Shown here in pieces: positions 36,235-45,367 of a DNA stretch of 64,000 nucleotides. The DNA is from Burkholderia sp052045245. Lineage in GTDB: Bacteria; Pseudomonadota; Gammaproteobacteria; Burkholderiales; Burkholderiaceae. Each line of letters opens with the position of its first letter. Position 1 is the first letter of the stretch. Position numbers and translations under genes: made by a program. Under the pieces are notes generated by a model that saw only the letters and a list, made by a program, of their open reading frames with translations, was not told the origin of the DNA and did not search any database. The stretch covers positions 117,524 through 181,523 of the forward strand of contig NZ_JBQEON010000009.1 of the NCBI RefSeq assembly GCF_052045245.1. The letters run 5' to 3'.

Positions 36235-37062
36235 TCAGCGATACGCGTTGATCGTGTCGCGCGTCTTCTGCGCGGCGAGCGCCGCGGCTTCGGCGAAATC
36301 CTCGCCCTTGCTCGCGTACAGGATCGCGCGCGACGAGTTGATCATCATGCCGGTGCCGTCGGCGGTGCGGCCCGCGTTGACGGTCGCCCGCACGTCGCCG
36401 CCCTGCGCGCCGATGCCGGGGATCAACAGCGGCATGTCGCCGACGATCCCGCGCACAATCTCGATTTCGTTCGGGAACGTCGCGCCGACCACGAGACCGA
36501 GCTGGCCGCTCTTCGCGTTCCACTTGTTCGCCGCGAGGTCGGCAACGACCTGGTACAGCGGCCGGCCGTTCGTGTCGAGGAACTGCAGGTCCGAGCCGCC
36601 CGGGTTCGACGTGCGGCACAGCACGATCACGCCCTTGCCTTCATGCTCGAAGTAAGGCTCGACCGAGTCGTAGCCCATGTACGGGTTCACGGTGACCGCG
36701 TCCGCGCGATAGCGCTCGAACGCTTCGCGCGCGTACTGCTCGGCGGTGCTGCCGATGTCGCCGCGCTTCGCGTCGAGGATCACGGGCAGGCCCGGATGCT
36801 GAAGGTGGATGTGCGCGATCAGGCGCTCGAGCTGATCTTCGGCGCGGTGCGCAGCGAAGTACGCGATTTGCGGCTTGAACGCGCTCGCATACTCGGCGGT
36901 CGCGTCGACGATCTGCCGGCAGAATTCGAAGATCGCGTCGGGCTGGCCGTCGAACTGCACGGGAAAGCGCGACGGCTCGGGATCGAGGCCGACGCACAGC
37001 AGCGAATTCGTGCGCTGCCACGCGGCGCGCAGCGATTCGATGAAAGTAAGCGGGGAAGACAT
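36235..37062 (-). CDS. pyrF: Orotidine 5'-phosphate decarboxylase
   Basis: 275 residues from ATG 37062, the larger (type 2) OMP decarboxylase form. The catalytic signature LDAKRGDIGSTAEQYA and the LLCVGLDPEPSRFP N-terminal region are clear. It makes UMP in the last pyrimidine step. An ATG six codons upstream is a possible alternative. It follows the sugar cluster (39 bases after the aldose epimerase) on the same strand but is not functionally related to it. Confidence 0.95.
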   Translation of the reverse strand: MSSPLTFIESLRAAWQRTNSLLCVGLDPEPSRFPVQFDGQPDAIFEFCRQIVDATAEYASAFKPQIAYFAAHRAEDQLERLIAHIHLQHPGLPVILDAKRGDIGSTAEQYAREAFERYRADAVTVNPYMGYDSVEPYFEHEGKGVIVLCRTSNPGGSDLQFLDTNGRPLYQVVADLAANKWNAKSGQLGLVVGATFPNEIEIVRGIVGDMPLLIPGIGAQGGDVRATVNAGRTADGTGMMINSSRAILYASKGEDFAEAAALAAQKTRDTINAYR

Positions 37063-37101
37063 GGCGGAGACTCGCGGCAAACCGTTGGTAGACCGCGTAT
37101 T

Positions 37102-38163
37102 TTACCCGCGTCGCCGGCGTCCCTCGCGCGCGACCGCATCGACGCGCGCATCGGCCCGCTCGACGGTGAACGCGAACCGCCGCGTGAGCCGCTCGCCCGG
37201 CGCGAGCAGCGTCATCCCGTGCGCGGCCGCGCCGCCCGGCAGGTTCACCGCATTGATCGGATGATCGACCGGCTCGAAGCAGAAGAAATCCTGGTCGGGC
37301 GGCGTGAACAACACGTACGCATCGGTGTCGGCCGCGACCGTCAGCGACAGCGCGCGGCGCGGCCAGCTCACCGTCGCGTGGCCGCCCCAGCCGGTGAACG
37401 CGTGATTCACGAGCGTCGACGGCAGCGGATACGCGACGCCGAACTGCCAGGCCGGCGGCACGCTCACATGCCGCATCGGCAGGAAATCGGCGCCCGACAG
37501 CCACAGGCCGCCCGCCGCCGCCGCCAGCTCGGTCGCGTCGTCGCGCACGAGGAACGGATGCAGCCCGAGCCCGAACGGCAGCCGCGCGCGGCCCGCGTTC
37601 TCGATCGTCAGCGCGATCGACAGCGTCGTGTCGTCGAGCGCGAACGACTGGATCGCGCGGAATGCATACGGCGCGCCGCGCGTGCGGTCGAGCGACAGCT
37701 GCAGCGCCGTATCGGTCGCGTCGTCCACGTGCCACGGCGCGAGCCAGCCGTCGCCGTGTATCGGCAGCGGCTCGTCGCGGCGATTGCGCGGCACCGCGAT
37801 GCTGCGCCCGTCGCATTCGAAGCGGCCGTTGGCAATCCGGTTCGAGTACGGCAGCAGCGGATAGCACGCGAGCTGGTTCGGATCCGTCGCCGTTTCCGGG
37901 TGCTCGCAGCGGCGGAACACCGGCACCAGCGCACCGTGGTCGCCGCGCCAGTCGAAGCGCGCGATGCCGCCGCCGAGGTGCGGCAGCACGTCGAGCCGCA
38001 GCGACGCGTTCGACAGCGTGACGGCCGCCGCATGCGCGGCGCCGACACCCTGCGCGAACGCAGCGGTCTGCGGGCCGGCGCTGACCGGCTGCGCGGCGGC
38101 AGCCAGGCGCGCACGGCGCGACTGACTCGTGGACGACGATGCGCGCGAGGACGTGGCGGTCAT
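37102..38163 (-). CDS. Aldose 1-epimerase-like protein
   Basis: 353 residues. An N-terminal Ser/Ala-rich segment of about 45 residues precedes a galactose-mutarotase-type beta-sandwich. Family features are PLLPYSNRIANGRF (about residues 102-115), the catalytic-histidine segments PIHGDGW and LHPFLVR, and DFFCFEPVDHPINA near the C-terminus, with the general-base glutamate. AAGGAG is six to seven bases before ATG. It is the last gene of the sugar cluster and is probably mutarotating the imported aldose before oxidation at C1. Confidence 0.88.
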   Translation of the reverse strand: MTATSSRASSSTSQSRRARLAAAAQPVSAGPQTAAFAQGVGAAHAAAVTLSNASLRLDVLPHLGGGIARFDWRGDHGALVPVFRRCEHPETATDPNQLACYPLLPYSNRIANGRFECDGRSIAVPRNRRDEPLPIHGDGWLAPWHVDDATDTALQLSLDRTRGAPYAFRAIQSFALDDTTLSIALTIENAGRARLPFGLGLHPFLVRDDATELAAAAGGLWLSGADFLPMRHVSVPPAWQFGVAYPLPSTLVNHAFTGWGGHATVSWPRRALSLTVAADTDAYVLFTPPDQDFFCFEPVDHPINAVNLPGGAAAHGMTLLAPGERLTRRFAFTVERADARVDAVAREGRRRRG

Positions 38164-38237
38164 GGTGAGCTCCTTTCCTTCGTCGATGAAACGATACGGG
38201 TCGTCGCGCGGCACCGCGCGAGCGCGAACTCCGGCAA

Positions 38238-39056
38238 TCAGGCCCAGCCGCCGTCGACCACCACGTCCTGCGCGGTGATCATCCGGCTGTCGTCGGCCGC
38301 GAGAAACAGCGCCATGCGCGCGAGATCGTCCGGCAGCAGCTCGGCGTCGATGCACTGGCCGGCCTTGATTGCGGCACGACCCGCGTCGTCGAGCCACAAC
38401 CTGCGCTGCTTGTCGGTCATCACCCAGCCGGGCACCAGCGAATTCACGCGAATCCCGAACGGGCCGAGATCGCGCGCGAGCCCGCGCGTGAGCCCCTGCA
38501 CGGCCGCCTTCGCCATCACGTAGACGGGATAGCCGCCGTTCTTCAGCATCCAGCTGATCGAGCCCAGGTTGACGATCGCGCCGCCGCCGCGCTGCTTCAT
38601 GTCGTCGATCACCGCCTGCGCGGCGAAGAACTGGTGGCGCAGGTTCACCGCGATGCCCGCGTCGAACGACGCGGGCGTCACGTCGCCGATCGCGTGGCGC
38701 GTGTCGTTCGCCGCGTTGTTCACGAGCACCGCGATCGCGCCGATCCGCGCGCGGATCGCGTCGATCGTCCGGCGCAGCGCGTCGATGTCGGTCAGGTCGC
38801 ACGGGAGGAACAGCGGCGCATGGCGGACGCCCTGCTCACGCGCGAGGCGCTCCGCCAGCACGGTGCCCGCGTCCGCATCGAGGTCGACGAACGCGACGCG
38901 CGCGCCCTGCCGCGCGAAGTGCTCGACGAACGACGCGCCGATCCCGGTCGCGCCGCCCGTGATCAGCACCGCGCGATCCTCGAGGCTCGGGTAGCGCGCA
39001 TAGCGCGTGTCGCTCGCCGCGGCGTGCGGAGCCTGCGCGGGTGTTTCGAAGGTCAT
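38238..39056 (-). CDS. SDR-family sugar dehydrogenase (galactose/arabinose 1-dehydrogenase-like)
   Basis: 272-residue short-chain dehydrogenase: nucleotide motif TGGATGIG (residues 33-40), NNAAND, active-site Ser in LGSISW and YxxxK as YVMAK. The start of the domain (ARYPSLEDRAVLITGG) recalls the D-galactose/L-arabinose 1-dehydrogenase SDR subgroup. The C-terminal DDLARMALFLAADDSRMITAQDVVVDGG is standard for SDRs. It is encoded between the AraH-like permease and the epimerase, so oxidation of the sugar to its lactone is the likely job. The exact substrate is inference. Confidence 0.85.
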   Translation of the reverse strand: MTFETPAQAPHAAASDTRYARYPSLEDRAVLITGGATGIGASFVEHFARQGARVAFVDLDADAGTVLAERLAREQGVRHAPLFLPCDLTDIDALRRTIDAIRARIGAIAVLVNNAANDTRHAIGDVTPASFDAGIAVNLRHQFFAAQAVIDDMKQRGGGAIVNLGSISWMLKNGGYPVYVMAKAAVQGLTRGLARDLGPFGIRVNSLVPGWVMTDKQRRLWLDDAGRAAIKAGQCIDAELLPDDLARMALFLAADDSRMITAQDVVVDGGWA

Positions 39057-39079
39057 GCGAATCGTCTCCGTGGAATCGG

Positions 39080-40096
39080 TCAGTCGCGTACGCCGCGGTT
39101 CTTCAGCTGGTCGAGCAGCACGGCCGCGAGCAGGATCGCGCCGCGCACCAGGTACTGATAGAACGCGTCGATGTTCAGCAGGTTCATCACGTTCTCGACG
39201 GTGCCCATGATCAGCACGCCGATCACGACGCCCGAGATCGTCGCGCGGCCGCCCATCAGCGACACGCCGCCGAGCACGCACGCGGAGATCACGTTCAGTT
39301 CGAAGCCCTGCGCGGCGTTCGGCTGGCCCGACGTGATGCGCGACGCGAGGATCACGCCGGCGAGCGCCGTCACCGCGCCCTGGATCAGGAAGATATACAC
39401 GCGCGTGCGTTCGACGTTGATCCCCGCGAGGCGCGACGCCTCGGGGTTGCCGCCGATCGCGAGCGTGTTGCGGCCGTACACGGTCTGGTTCAGCAGCACG
39501 CCGAACACGATGAAGCACAGCAGCGTGACCCAGATCGGCAGCGATACGCCGAAGAGCGACAGCCCGCCGAGCGCGATGAACGTATCCGACGACACGCCGA
39601 CCGCCTGCCCCTTCGACACGATGAAACCGAGCCCGCGCACGATTTCCATCGTCGCGAGCGTCGTGATCAGCGCGTTGATGCGCAGGTACGCGATCACCGC
39701 GCCGTTCACGAAGCCGATCGCCGCGCCGGCCGCGACCGCCGCGATGATCGCGACGAACGTGTTGTCGGTCGCGTTGAGCACCATCGCGCACAACACGCCG
39801 GAGAACGCGACGGTCGAGCCGATCGACAGGTCGAAGTCGCGCGACGCGAGACAGAACATCATCGTGCACGCGACCATCCCGATCTGCGAGATCGACAGCG
39901 CGAGGCCGAGCATGTTGTCGATCGAGAAGAAGTGATCGACGGTGAGCGACATCGTGATGAACATCACCGCGAAGATCGCGATCAGGCTGTATTCGGTGAG
40001 GTGCTGCCACCACTTCTGGCGGTCGCCCTGCTGTGGAACCAGCGCGTCGGCCGATGGCTTCACGGTCGCGCTGGCGAGGTTTTCCCTGACTTGCAT
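39080..40096 (-). CDS. araH: Sugar ABC transporter permease, AraH-like
   Basis: 338-residue inner-membrane permease of the ribose/arabinose/galactose class with about ten spans. Long identities to E. coli AraH recalled from the family are visible, for example ASRDFDLSIGS, INALITTLATMEIVRGL, GRNTLAIGGNPEASRLAG and GTVENVMNLLNI. AGGAG is eight bases before ATG. It works with the AraG-like ATPase 89 bases upstream and the AraF-like binding protein. E. coli AraFGH takes L-arabinose, and AraF also binds D-galactose. Confidence 0.9.
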   Translation of the reverse strand: MQVRENLASATVKPSADALVPQQGDRQKWWQHLTEYSLIAIFAVMFITMSLTVDHFFSIDNMLGLALSISQIGMVACTMMFCLASRDFDLSIGSTVAFSGVLCAMVLNATDNTFVAIIAAVAAGAAIGFVNGAVIAYLRINALITTLATMEIVRGLGFIVSKGQAVGVSSDTFIALGGLSLFGVSLPIWVTLLCFIVFGVLLNQTVYGRNTLAIGGNPEASRLAGINVERTRVYIFLIQGAVTALAGVILASRITSGQPNAAQGFELNVISACVLGGVSLMGGRATISGVVIGVLIMGTVENVMNLLNIDAFYQYLVRGAILLAAVLLDQLKNRGVRD

Positions 40097-40185
40097 GGTT
40101 GTGTCTCCTGCTCCTGCATCGCGCGGCCCGCGCCGCGCGTGATCGATTCGATTCTCGTGTGTCGCCCGGGGCGACCCCAACCACC

Positions 40186-41697
40186 TCAAGCCGCTTCGAC
40201 GACGCTCGTCTGCGGCAGCGCAAGGTTCAGCACCGCATGCTCGTTCGCCCGGTCGCGCGGCAGCTCGCCCGCGATCCGCCCTTCGCGCATCACGACGACG
40301 CGATCGGACACGCCGAGCACTTCCGGCAGTTCCGACGACACCATCACGATCGCGCAGCCGCGCTCCGCGAGCCGGTAGATCACGTCGTAGATCTCGTGCT
40401 TCGCGCCGACGTCGATACCGCGGGTCGGCTCGTCGAGGATCACGACCTTCAGGTCGGGCTCCGCGAGCCAGCGCGACAGGATCGCCTTCTGCTGGTTGCC
40501 GCCCGACAGGAAGCGGATCTTCTGCCGCCGGTTCGGCGTCTTGATCTTCAGCCGCTGGATGAAGCGGTCGGCCGTTTCGCTCTCGGTCTTGCGGTCGATG
40601 AAAAGCCCCGCGCGCAGCGAATGACGACGGCAACTGATGTTGATGTTCTCCGCGACCGACGCCATCGCGATGATCCCCTCCTCCTTGCGATCTTCCGGGC
40701 ACAGCACGATGCCGTGACGGATCGCGTCGCCGGCGCGCTTCACGTCGATCCGCTTGCCGTCGAGCGTCAGCACGCCCGCGCGCCGGCGGTCCACGCCGTA
40801 GATCAGCCGCATCAACTCGCTGCGGCCCGCGCCGACCAGCCCGAAGAAGCCGACGATCTCGCCCGCGCGCACCGAGAAGCTCGCGGGTTCGCGCAGCGCC
40901 GGGCCGTCGACGCCTTCCGCGGAGAACCGCACGTCGCCGAGCGCGCGCGGCGCGTAGTGGTAGATATCCGAAATCTCGCGGCCGACCATCTCGGCGACCA
41001 GCCGCTCCCGCGGCACGTCGGCGAGCGCTTCGTGCGACGCGATCTTGCGCCCGTCGCGGAAGATCGTGCACGCATCGCACAACCGGTAGATCTCGTCCAT
41101 CCGGTGCGAGATGTAGATCAGCGCGCGGCCCTGTGCACGCAGGTCGTCGACGAGCTTGAACAGCACCTCGGTCTCGCGATGCGACAGCGAGCTCGTCGGC
41201 TCGTCGAGCGCGATCACGCGGGCGTTGCGCATCAGCGCCTTGCAGATCTCGACCATCTGCCGCTGCGCGATCGACAGCCGCCCGAGCCTCGCGTCGGGAT
41301 CGAGATCGACACCCATCGCGGCGAGCCGCTCGCGCACGTGGCGCTTCGCCTCGCCCTTCCTCACCCAGCCGAGCGCATTCGGCAGGCGGCCGAGCAGCAG
41401 GTTTTCCGCGACCGTCAGGTCGGGCACGTACTGCAACTCCTGGTGAATCACCGCAATGCCGGCCGCGATCGACGCAGCCGCACTCGAGAAATGCACGGGC
41501 TGGCCATCGACCAGCACGCTGCCCGCATCGGGCTGGTATTCGCCGCCGAGAATCTTCAGCAGCGTCGACTTGCCCGCGCCGTTCTCGCCCATCAGGCCAT
41601 GCACCTCGCCCGCATGCACGTCGAACGAGATGCCGTCGAGTGCGCGCACGCCGGGAAATACCTTGCCGATATTGTCAAAACGCAGTGCCGCTGACAC
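40186..41697 (-). CDS. araG: Sugar ABC transporter ATPase, AraG-like
   Basis: 503 residues from GTG 41697, preceded by GGGGAG. Two ABC cassettes are present. The first has Walker A GENGAGKST (residues 37-45), signature LSIAQRQMVEI and Walker B VIALDEPTSSL. The second has FGLVGAGRSEL as a degenerate Walker A, LSGGNQQKAIL and VILDEPTRGIDVGAKHEIY. The MCPEDRKxEGI motif is present as LCPEDRKEEGI. The order and sequence match AraG rather than RbsA. The product couples ATP hydrolysis to sugar uptake through AraH. Confidence 0.92.
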   Translation of the reverse strand: MSAALRFDNIGKVFPGVRALDGISFDVHAGEVHGLMGENGAGKSTLLKILGGEYQPDAGSVLVDGQPVHFSSAAASIAAGIAVIHQELQYVPDLTVAENLLLGRLPNALGWVRKGEAKRHVRERLAAMGVDLDPDARLGRLSIAQRQMVEICKALMRNARVIALDEPTSSLSHRETEVLFKLVDDLRAQGRALIYISHRMDEIYRLCDACTIFRDGRKIASHEALADVPRERLVAEMVGREISDIYHYAPRALGDVRFSAEGVDGPALREPASFSVRAGEIVGFFGLVGAGRSELMRLIYGVDRRRAGVLTLDGKRIDVKRAGDAIRHGIVLCPEDRKEEGIIAMASVAENINISCRRHSLRAGLFIDRKTESETADRFIQRLKIKTPNRRQKIRFLSGGNQQKAILSRWLAEPDLKVVILDEPTRGIDVGAKHEIYDVIYRLAERGCAIVMVSSELPEVLGVSDRVVVMREGRIAGELPRDRANEHAVLNLALPQTSVVEAA

Positions 41698-41764
41698 GTC
41701 GTCTCCCCACTTGCAGATCCATCGATCGCCGGCCGCCGCATCGCCGCGGCAGCCGGCAAGCCGC

Positions 41765-42760
41765 TTACTTCGATGCGAGCCCCATCTCCTCGCGCACCTT
41801 CGACACGTTGTCGCGCGTCGCGAGCATGCCCGTGGTCAGCGTCAGCGGCGGCGGTGCCTTGCCCTGCGTGATCCACGTGTACATCAGGTCCGAGGTTTCC
41901 TCGCCGTGGCGCTTCGGGCTGATGATCACGGTGCCGTAGAAGCCCGTCGGCTGCGGCTTCTTGAACTCGTTGAGCGCCGAATCGGAACCGCCGATGCCGA
42001 TGCCGATCATGTTGTCCGCCTTGAAGCCGCGCCCTTCGGCCGCGCGCACCGCGCCGAGCACGGCCTCGTCGTTCAGGCCGTACGCGACCCAGTGCTTGAA
42101 CTGCGGGTTCTTGGTGAGCGCGATGTTCGCCGCGTTGAACGCGTTCTCGGTGTCGGTCTTCGCCTGCGGCGCCGCGATCACGTTCGCCTTCGGGAAGCCG
42201 GCGGCGACCAGCGCGTCGGTCGCGCCGCTCGTGCGGTCATGCGCGGTCGGCAGCTGCTCGTACGTGATGTCGATCGCGCCGACGTCCTTCATGTTCCAGC
42301 CGCGCTTCTTGATCTCGGCCGCGATGCCGTCGCCGACCTGCTTGCCGATGTTGTACGCGGAAATCCCCATGTGCGGCACGGACTCGATCGGCTTGCCGGC
42401 GCCGTCGACGAGGCGGTCGTCGACCGTCATCATCTTCAGGTTGTGCGACTTCGCCTTCGCGACGATGCCCGGCCCGAGCTTCACGTCGGGCGTGCAGATG
42501 ATGAAGCCCTGCGCCTTCTGGGCAGACAGGTTGTCGATCGCGCTCATCACCTTCTCGCCGGACGGCGCGCCGATCTTCACGAGCGTGAAGCCCTTCTCCT
42601 TCGCGGCCATTTCGGCGAACTTCCATTCGTCCTGGAACCATGGCTCTTCCGGCTGCTTCACGAGGAAGCCGATCTTGACCGGATCGGCCGCGTGCGCGAC
42701 CGGGCTCCCCATCACCACCGCGGCCGCGGCGGCCAGCGTTACGAACGTTCTGCGTTTCAT
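41765..42760 (-). CDS. araF: Periplasmic sugar-binding protein, AraF-like
   Basis: 331 residues with signal peptide 1-24 (cleavage after VAHA). The mature start KIGFLVKQPEEPWFQDEWKF and the segments GFIICTPDVKLG, SAIDNLSAQ and IGIGIGGSDSALNEF parallel E. coli AraF, the L-arabinose/D-galactose-binding protein. AAGGAG lies upstream of ATG. It is the first transporter gene, before araG (67-base gap). Ligand choice between arabinose and galactose cannot be read from sequence alone; the dgo genes favour galactose. Confidence 0.9.
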   Translation of the reverse strand: MKRRTFVTLAAAAAVVMGSPVAHAADPVKIGFLVKQPEEPWFQDEWKFAEMAAKEKGFTLVKIGAPSGEKVMSAIDNLSAQKAQGFIICTPDVKLGPGIVAKAKSHNLKMMTVDDRLVDGAGKPIESVPHMGISAYNIGKQVGDGIAAEIKKRGWNMKDVGAIDITYEQLPTAHDRTSGATDALVAAGFPKANVIAAPQAKTDTENAFNAANIALTKNPQFKHWVAYGLNDEAVLGAVRAAEGRGFKADNMIGIGIGGSDSALNEFKKPQPTGFYGTVIISPKRHGEETSDLMYTWITQGKAPPPLTLTTGMLATRDNVSKVREEMGLASK

Positions 42761-42862
42761 CTCCAGTGTCTCCTTGTCTTCATCGATCAGGATGCAGCCG
42801 CTTGTTGGTTTCGACGCAGCGTGCGCGCGGCCGTCGCACGTGCGGTCTTTCGAATCGTTGCG

Positions 42863-43645
42863 TCAGTCGTGGTACAGCGCCGCGCGCCCACCGTCGACGG
42901 TGATGCATGCGGCATTGATGAACGGCGCCTCGTCGGACGCGAGGAACACGGCCGTCATCGCGACCTCCTCCGGTTGGCCGATCCGCTTCATCGGCTGCAG
43001 GGCGAGCGTCTCGGCGCGCGCGGTAACCGGGTCGGCCTGCGCGTCCCACCAGTCGCGCGTGAGCTGCGTCTCGATGTAGCCGGGCGCGATGGCGTTCACG
43101 CGCACGTTGCGCGCCGCGTATTCGATGCCGAGCGCACGCGTGAGGCCGAGCACGCCGTGTTTCGCGACCGGGTACGGAAAGCAGCCCGGGATGATGCGGA
43201 ACGCATGCGTCGACGCGATGTTCACGATGCTGCCCCGGCCGCGCTCGACCATCCCCTCCAGCGCCGCGCGGCAGCCGTGCCACACGCCGTCGAGGTCGAC
43301 CGCGAAACAGCGGCGCCAGTCGTCGTCCGTCATCGTCAGCGGATCGGCGAACACGTTGATGCCCGCGTTGTTCACGAGCACGTCGAGCGGGCCGAACGCG
43401 GCTTCGGTCCGCGCGAGCGCATCGCGCACCGAGTCCTGCCGCGCGACGTCCGCATGCAGCGCCAGCGCGCGGGCGCCGTCGACGTCGGCGGCGAGCGCCG
43501 CGGCCGTGCGCTGCGCTTGCGGGAAGTCGAGGTCGACGAGCGCGACGGCCGCGCCTTCGCGCACGAACGCCAGCGCGATTGCGGCGCCGATCCCGCGGCC
43601 CGCGCCCGTCACCATCGCGACCTTGCCCGCGAGGCGTCCCATCAT
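42863..43645 (-). CDS. SDR-family oxidoreductase of the sugar cluster
   Basis: 260-residue short-chain dehydrogenase with GAGRGIG (residues about 14-20), NNAGINVF, catalytic Ser in NIASTHAF and YPVAKHG (Y-x3-K). It resembles fucose/galactose-type sugar dehydrogenases in the SDR superfamily. Its start ATG overlaps the dgoA stop (ATGA), so the two are translationally coupled; a second in-frame ATG follows directly. It provides a second candidate sugar 1-dehydrogenase in the cluster alongside the gene at 38238. Confidence 0.85.
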   Translation of the reverse strand: MMGRLAGKVAMVTGAGRGIGAAIALAFVREGAAVALVDLDFPQAQRTAAALAADVDGARALALHADVARQDSVRDALARTEAAFGPLDVLVNNAGINVFADPLTMTDDDWRRCFAVDLDGVWHGCRAALEGMVERGRGSIVNIASTHAFRIIPGCFPYPVAKHGVLGLTRALGIEYAARNVRVNAIAPGYIETQLTRDWWDAQADPVTARAETLALQPMKRIGQPEEVAMTAVFLASDEAPFINAACITVDGGRAALYHD

Positions 43646-44319
43646 GCTGCTCCGCCGCGCGCCGCGCGCAGGCCGGCCTGGAACGCGCGCGCATTCGCCG
43701 CGGTCGCGTCCGCCGACTGGCCGGGCCGATACAGCGCCGAACCCAGGCCGAAACCATTGGCACCGGCCGCGAGGAACGGCTGCATGTTGTCCGGCGCAAC
43801 ACCGCCGACCGGAATCAGCGGCACCGCGCGGTCGATCACCGCGCGCCACGCCTTCACGACGGGCACGCCGAGCTGTTCGGCCGGAAACATCTTCAATACG
43901 TCGGCGCCGTTCGCGAGCGCGGCGAAGGCCTCGGTCGGCGTCGCGACGCCCGGCGCGCTCGCCAGCCCGCGCTCGCGCGCGCGGCGGATCACGGCCGCGT
44001 CGCTGTGCGGCATCACGATCAGCGTGCCGCCCGCGTCCTGCACGCGGTCGACGAACTCGGCGCGCAACACGGTGCCCGCGCCGACGACCATGTCGTCGGG
44101 CAAGGCGCGGCGCAGCACCGCGATGCTGTCGAATGGATCGGGCGAATTGAGCGGCACCTCGACGATCCGGAAGCCGGCTTCATGCAACGCAAGGCCGTGG
44201 TCGACCGCTTCGGCAGGCGTGATCCCGCGCATGATCGCGATCAGCGGGCACGCGTCGAAGGCACGCATCAGTGCGGCGTTCGGCGTGTACGGCGCGGGCA
44301 GCGTAAGGTCGGACGGCAT
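43642..44319 (-). CDS. dgoA: 2-dehydro-3-deoxy-6-phosphogalactonate aldolase
   Basis: 225 residues from ATG 44319 (GAGGAA seven bases upstream). KDPG/KDPGal aldolase fold: catalytic glutamate in IVEVPLNSPDP, Schiff-base lysine in VLKMFPAEQ. The PLNSP and MFPAEQLG variants are DgoA-like rather than Eda-like. It splits KDPGal into pyruvate and glyceraldehyde-3-phosphate. It lies 13 bases after dgoK, giving the last two steps of galactonate catabolism in order. Confidence 0.92.
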   Translation of the reverse strand: MPSDLTLPAPYTPNAALMRAFDACPLIAIMRGITPAEAVDHGLALHEAGFRIVEVPLNSPDPFDSIAVLRRALPDDMVVGAGTVLRAEFVDRVQDAGGTLIVMPHSDAAVIRRARERGLASAPGVATPTEAFAALANGADVLKMFPAEQLGVPVVKAWRAVIDRAVPLIPVGGVAPDNMQPFLAAGANGFGLGSALYRPGQSADATAANARAFQAGLRAARGGAA

Positions 44320-44332
44320 CGGCAATTCCTCT

Positions 44333-45367
44333 TCAATCGGTTCGTTGATCGGCGCAGGCGGGTTCGCCGTCCGCGCGCACGAGCCCGGCGCGCGACGCGA
44401 TCCACCACAAGCCGCGTTCGGTCGCCTGTGCGACGACGCGTGCGTGCGTGCAGCCGAACAGGTTCAGCGCGTCGACATAGCGCGCGCACAATCCGTCGTC
44501 GCCGATCAGCAGCAGCGGCTGGTTCGCGAGCGTCGCGCCGCGCTCCGCGAGCATCGCGTCGAGCGCATTGAGCTCATGGCCGATCAGCAGACCGGACAGG
44601 TAATCGCCCTGCGCATCGGCCGCGAGCCGGTCGGTCAGGCCGAGCGTGCGCGTGCTGAAGATCGTCGCGAGCAGTCCCGTGCGATGCGCGCCGCGAGCCA
44701 CCGCGACGCCGCGCACGAACGCCGCGCGGTCCGGCGATTCACTCGGACGCATCGTGCGCCCGAGGATCGTATGGTCGCGCAGCGCCGCGTACAGCTCGCC
44801 CGTCATGAAGGTCTGGAAGCGCTCGATGAGCCCGCCCTTCACCCACGCCCACTTCGCATGCGTGCCCGGCAATCCGATCAGTACCCCTGAACGATCGGCA
44901 TCAAGCATGGGATCGTTCGCGAGTGCACCGAATATCTGGGTTTCTTCGCCGCGCATCACGTCCGGCAATTCACCCGCCGCGATCACGCCCGGCACGATCG
45001 ACACCGTCGTGCCGCGCGCCGTCGTCACCGTGACGAGGCCCGCGACGAGCGCGTCCGCGCCGGCCGGCACCGCGACGTACGGCGCCTCGCGCCAACCCTG
45101 TGCGCTGCCGACCATCCCGGCGGCCAGCACCGGCACGTCCGGCGCGCGGTCGAGCCAGTCGCCGCACGCTTCCTCGAACACGACGTCGAACGCACGCGCG
45201 CCGCCGGCCGGCACGTGCATCACGCCCGCCGCGCGGCTGCGCGTGTCGATGAGCGCGCCGCGCGCGTCGAACAGATACGCGCGCAGCGACGTCGTGCCCC
45301 AGTCGAGCGCGATCAGCGACGGTGCGGCGGCGTTGGCATCCGGAGCGGTCCGGGTCGAATTGGTCAT
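44333..45367 (-). CDS. dgoK: 2-dehydro-3-deoxygalactonokinase
   Basis: 344-residue kinase of the DgoK family: N-terminal phosphate-binding ALDWGTTSLRAYLFD, LAAGMVGSAQGW and LPGTHAKW, with the C-terminal LIGDDGLCARYVDAL. It phosphorylates 2-keto-3-deoxygalactonate. The start ATG 45367 overlaps the stop of the IclR gene (ATGA), so regulator and kinase are coupled. Confidence 0.93.
   Translation of the reverse strand: MTNSTRTAPDANAAAPSLIALDWGTTSLRAYLFDARGALIDTRSRAAGVMHVPAGGARAFDVVFEEACGDWLDRAPDVPVLAAGMVGSAQGWREAPYVAVPAGADALVAGLVTVTTARGTTVSIVPGVIAAGELPDVMRGEETQIFGALANDPMLDADRSGVLIGLPGTHAKWAWVKGGLIERFQTFMTGELYAALRDHTILGRTMRPSESPDRAAFVRGVAVARGAHRTGLLATIFSTRTLGLTDRLAADAQGDYLSGLLIGHELNALDAMLAERGATLANQPLLLIGDDGLCARYVDALNLFGCTHARVVAQATERGLWWIASRAGLVRADGEPACADQRTD

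Noticed and set aside
41456..44890. More than 1,100-codon open frame on the plus strand
   Set aside because: It lies across araG, araF, the SDR, dgoA and part of dgoK, all with clear motifs on the minus strand. Its translation has no domain.
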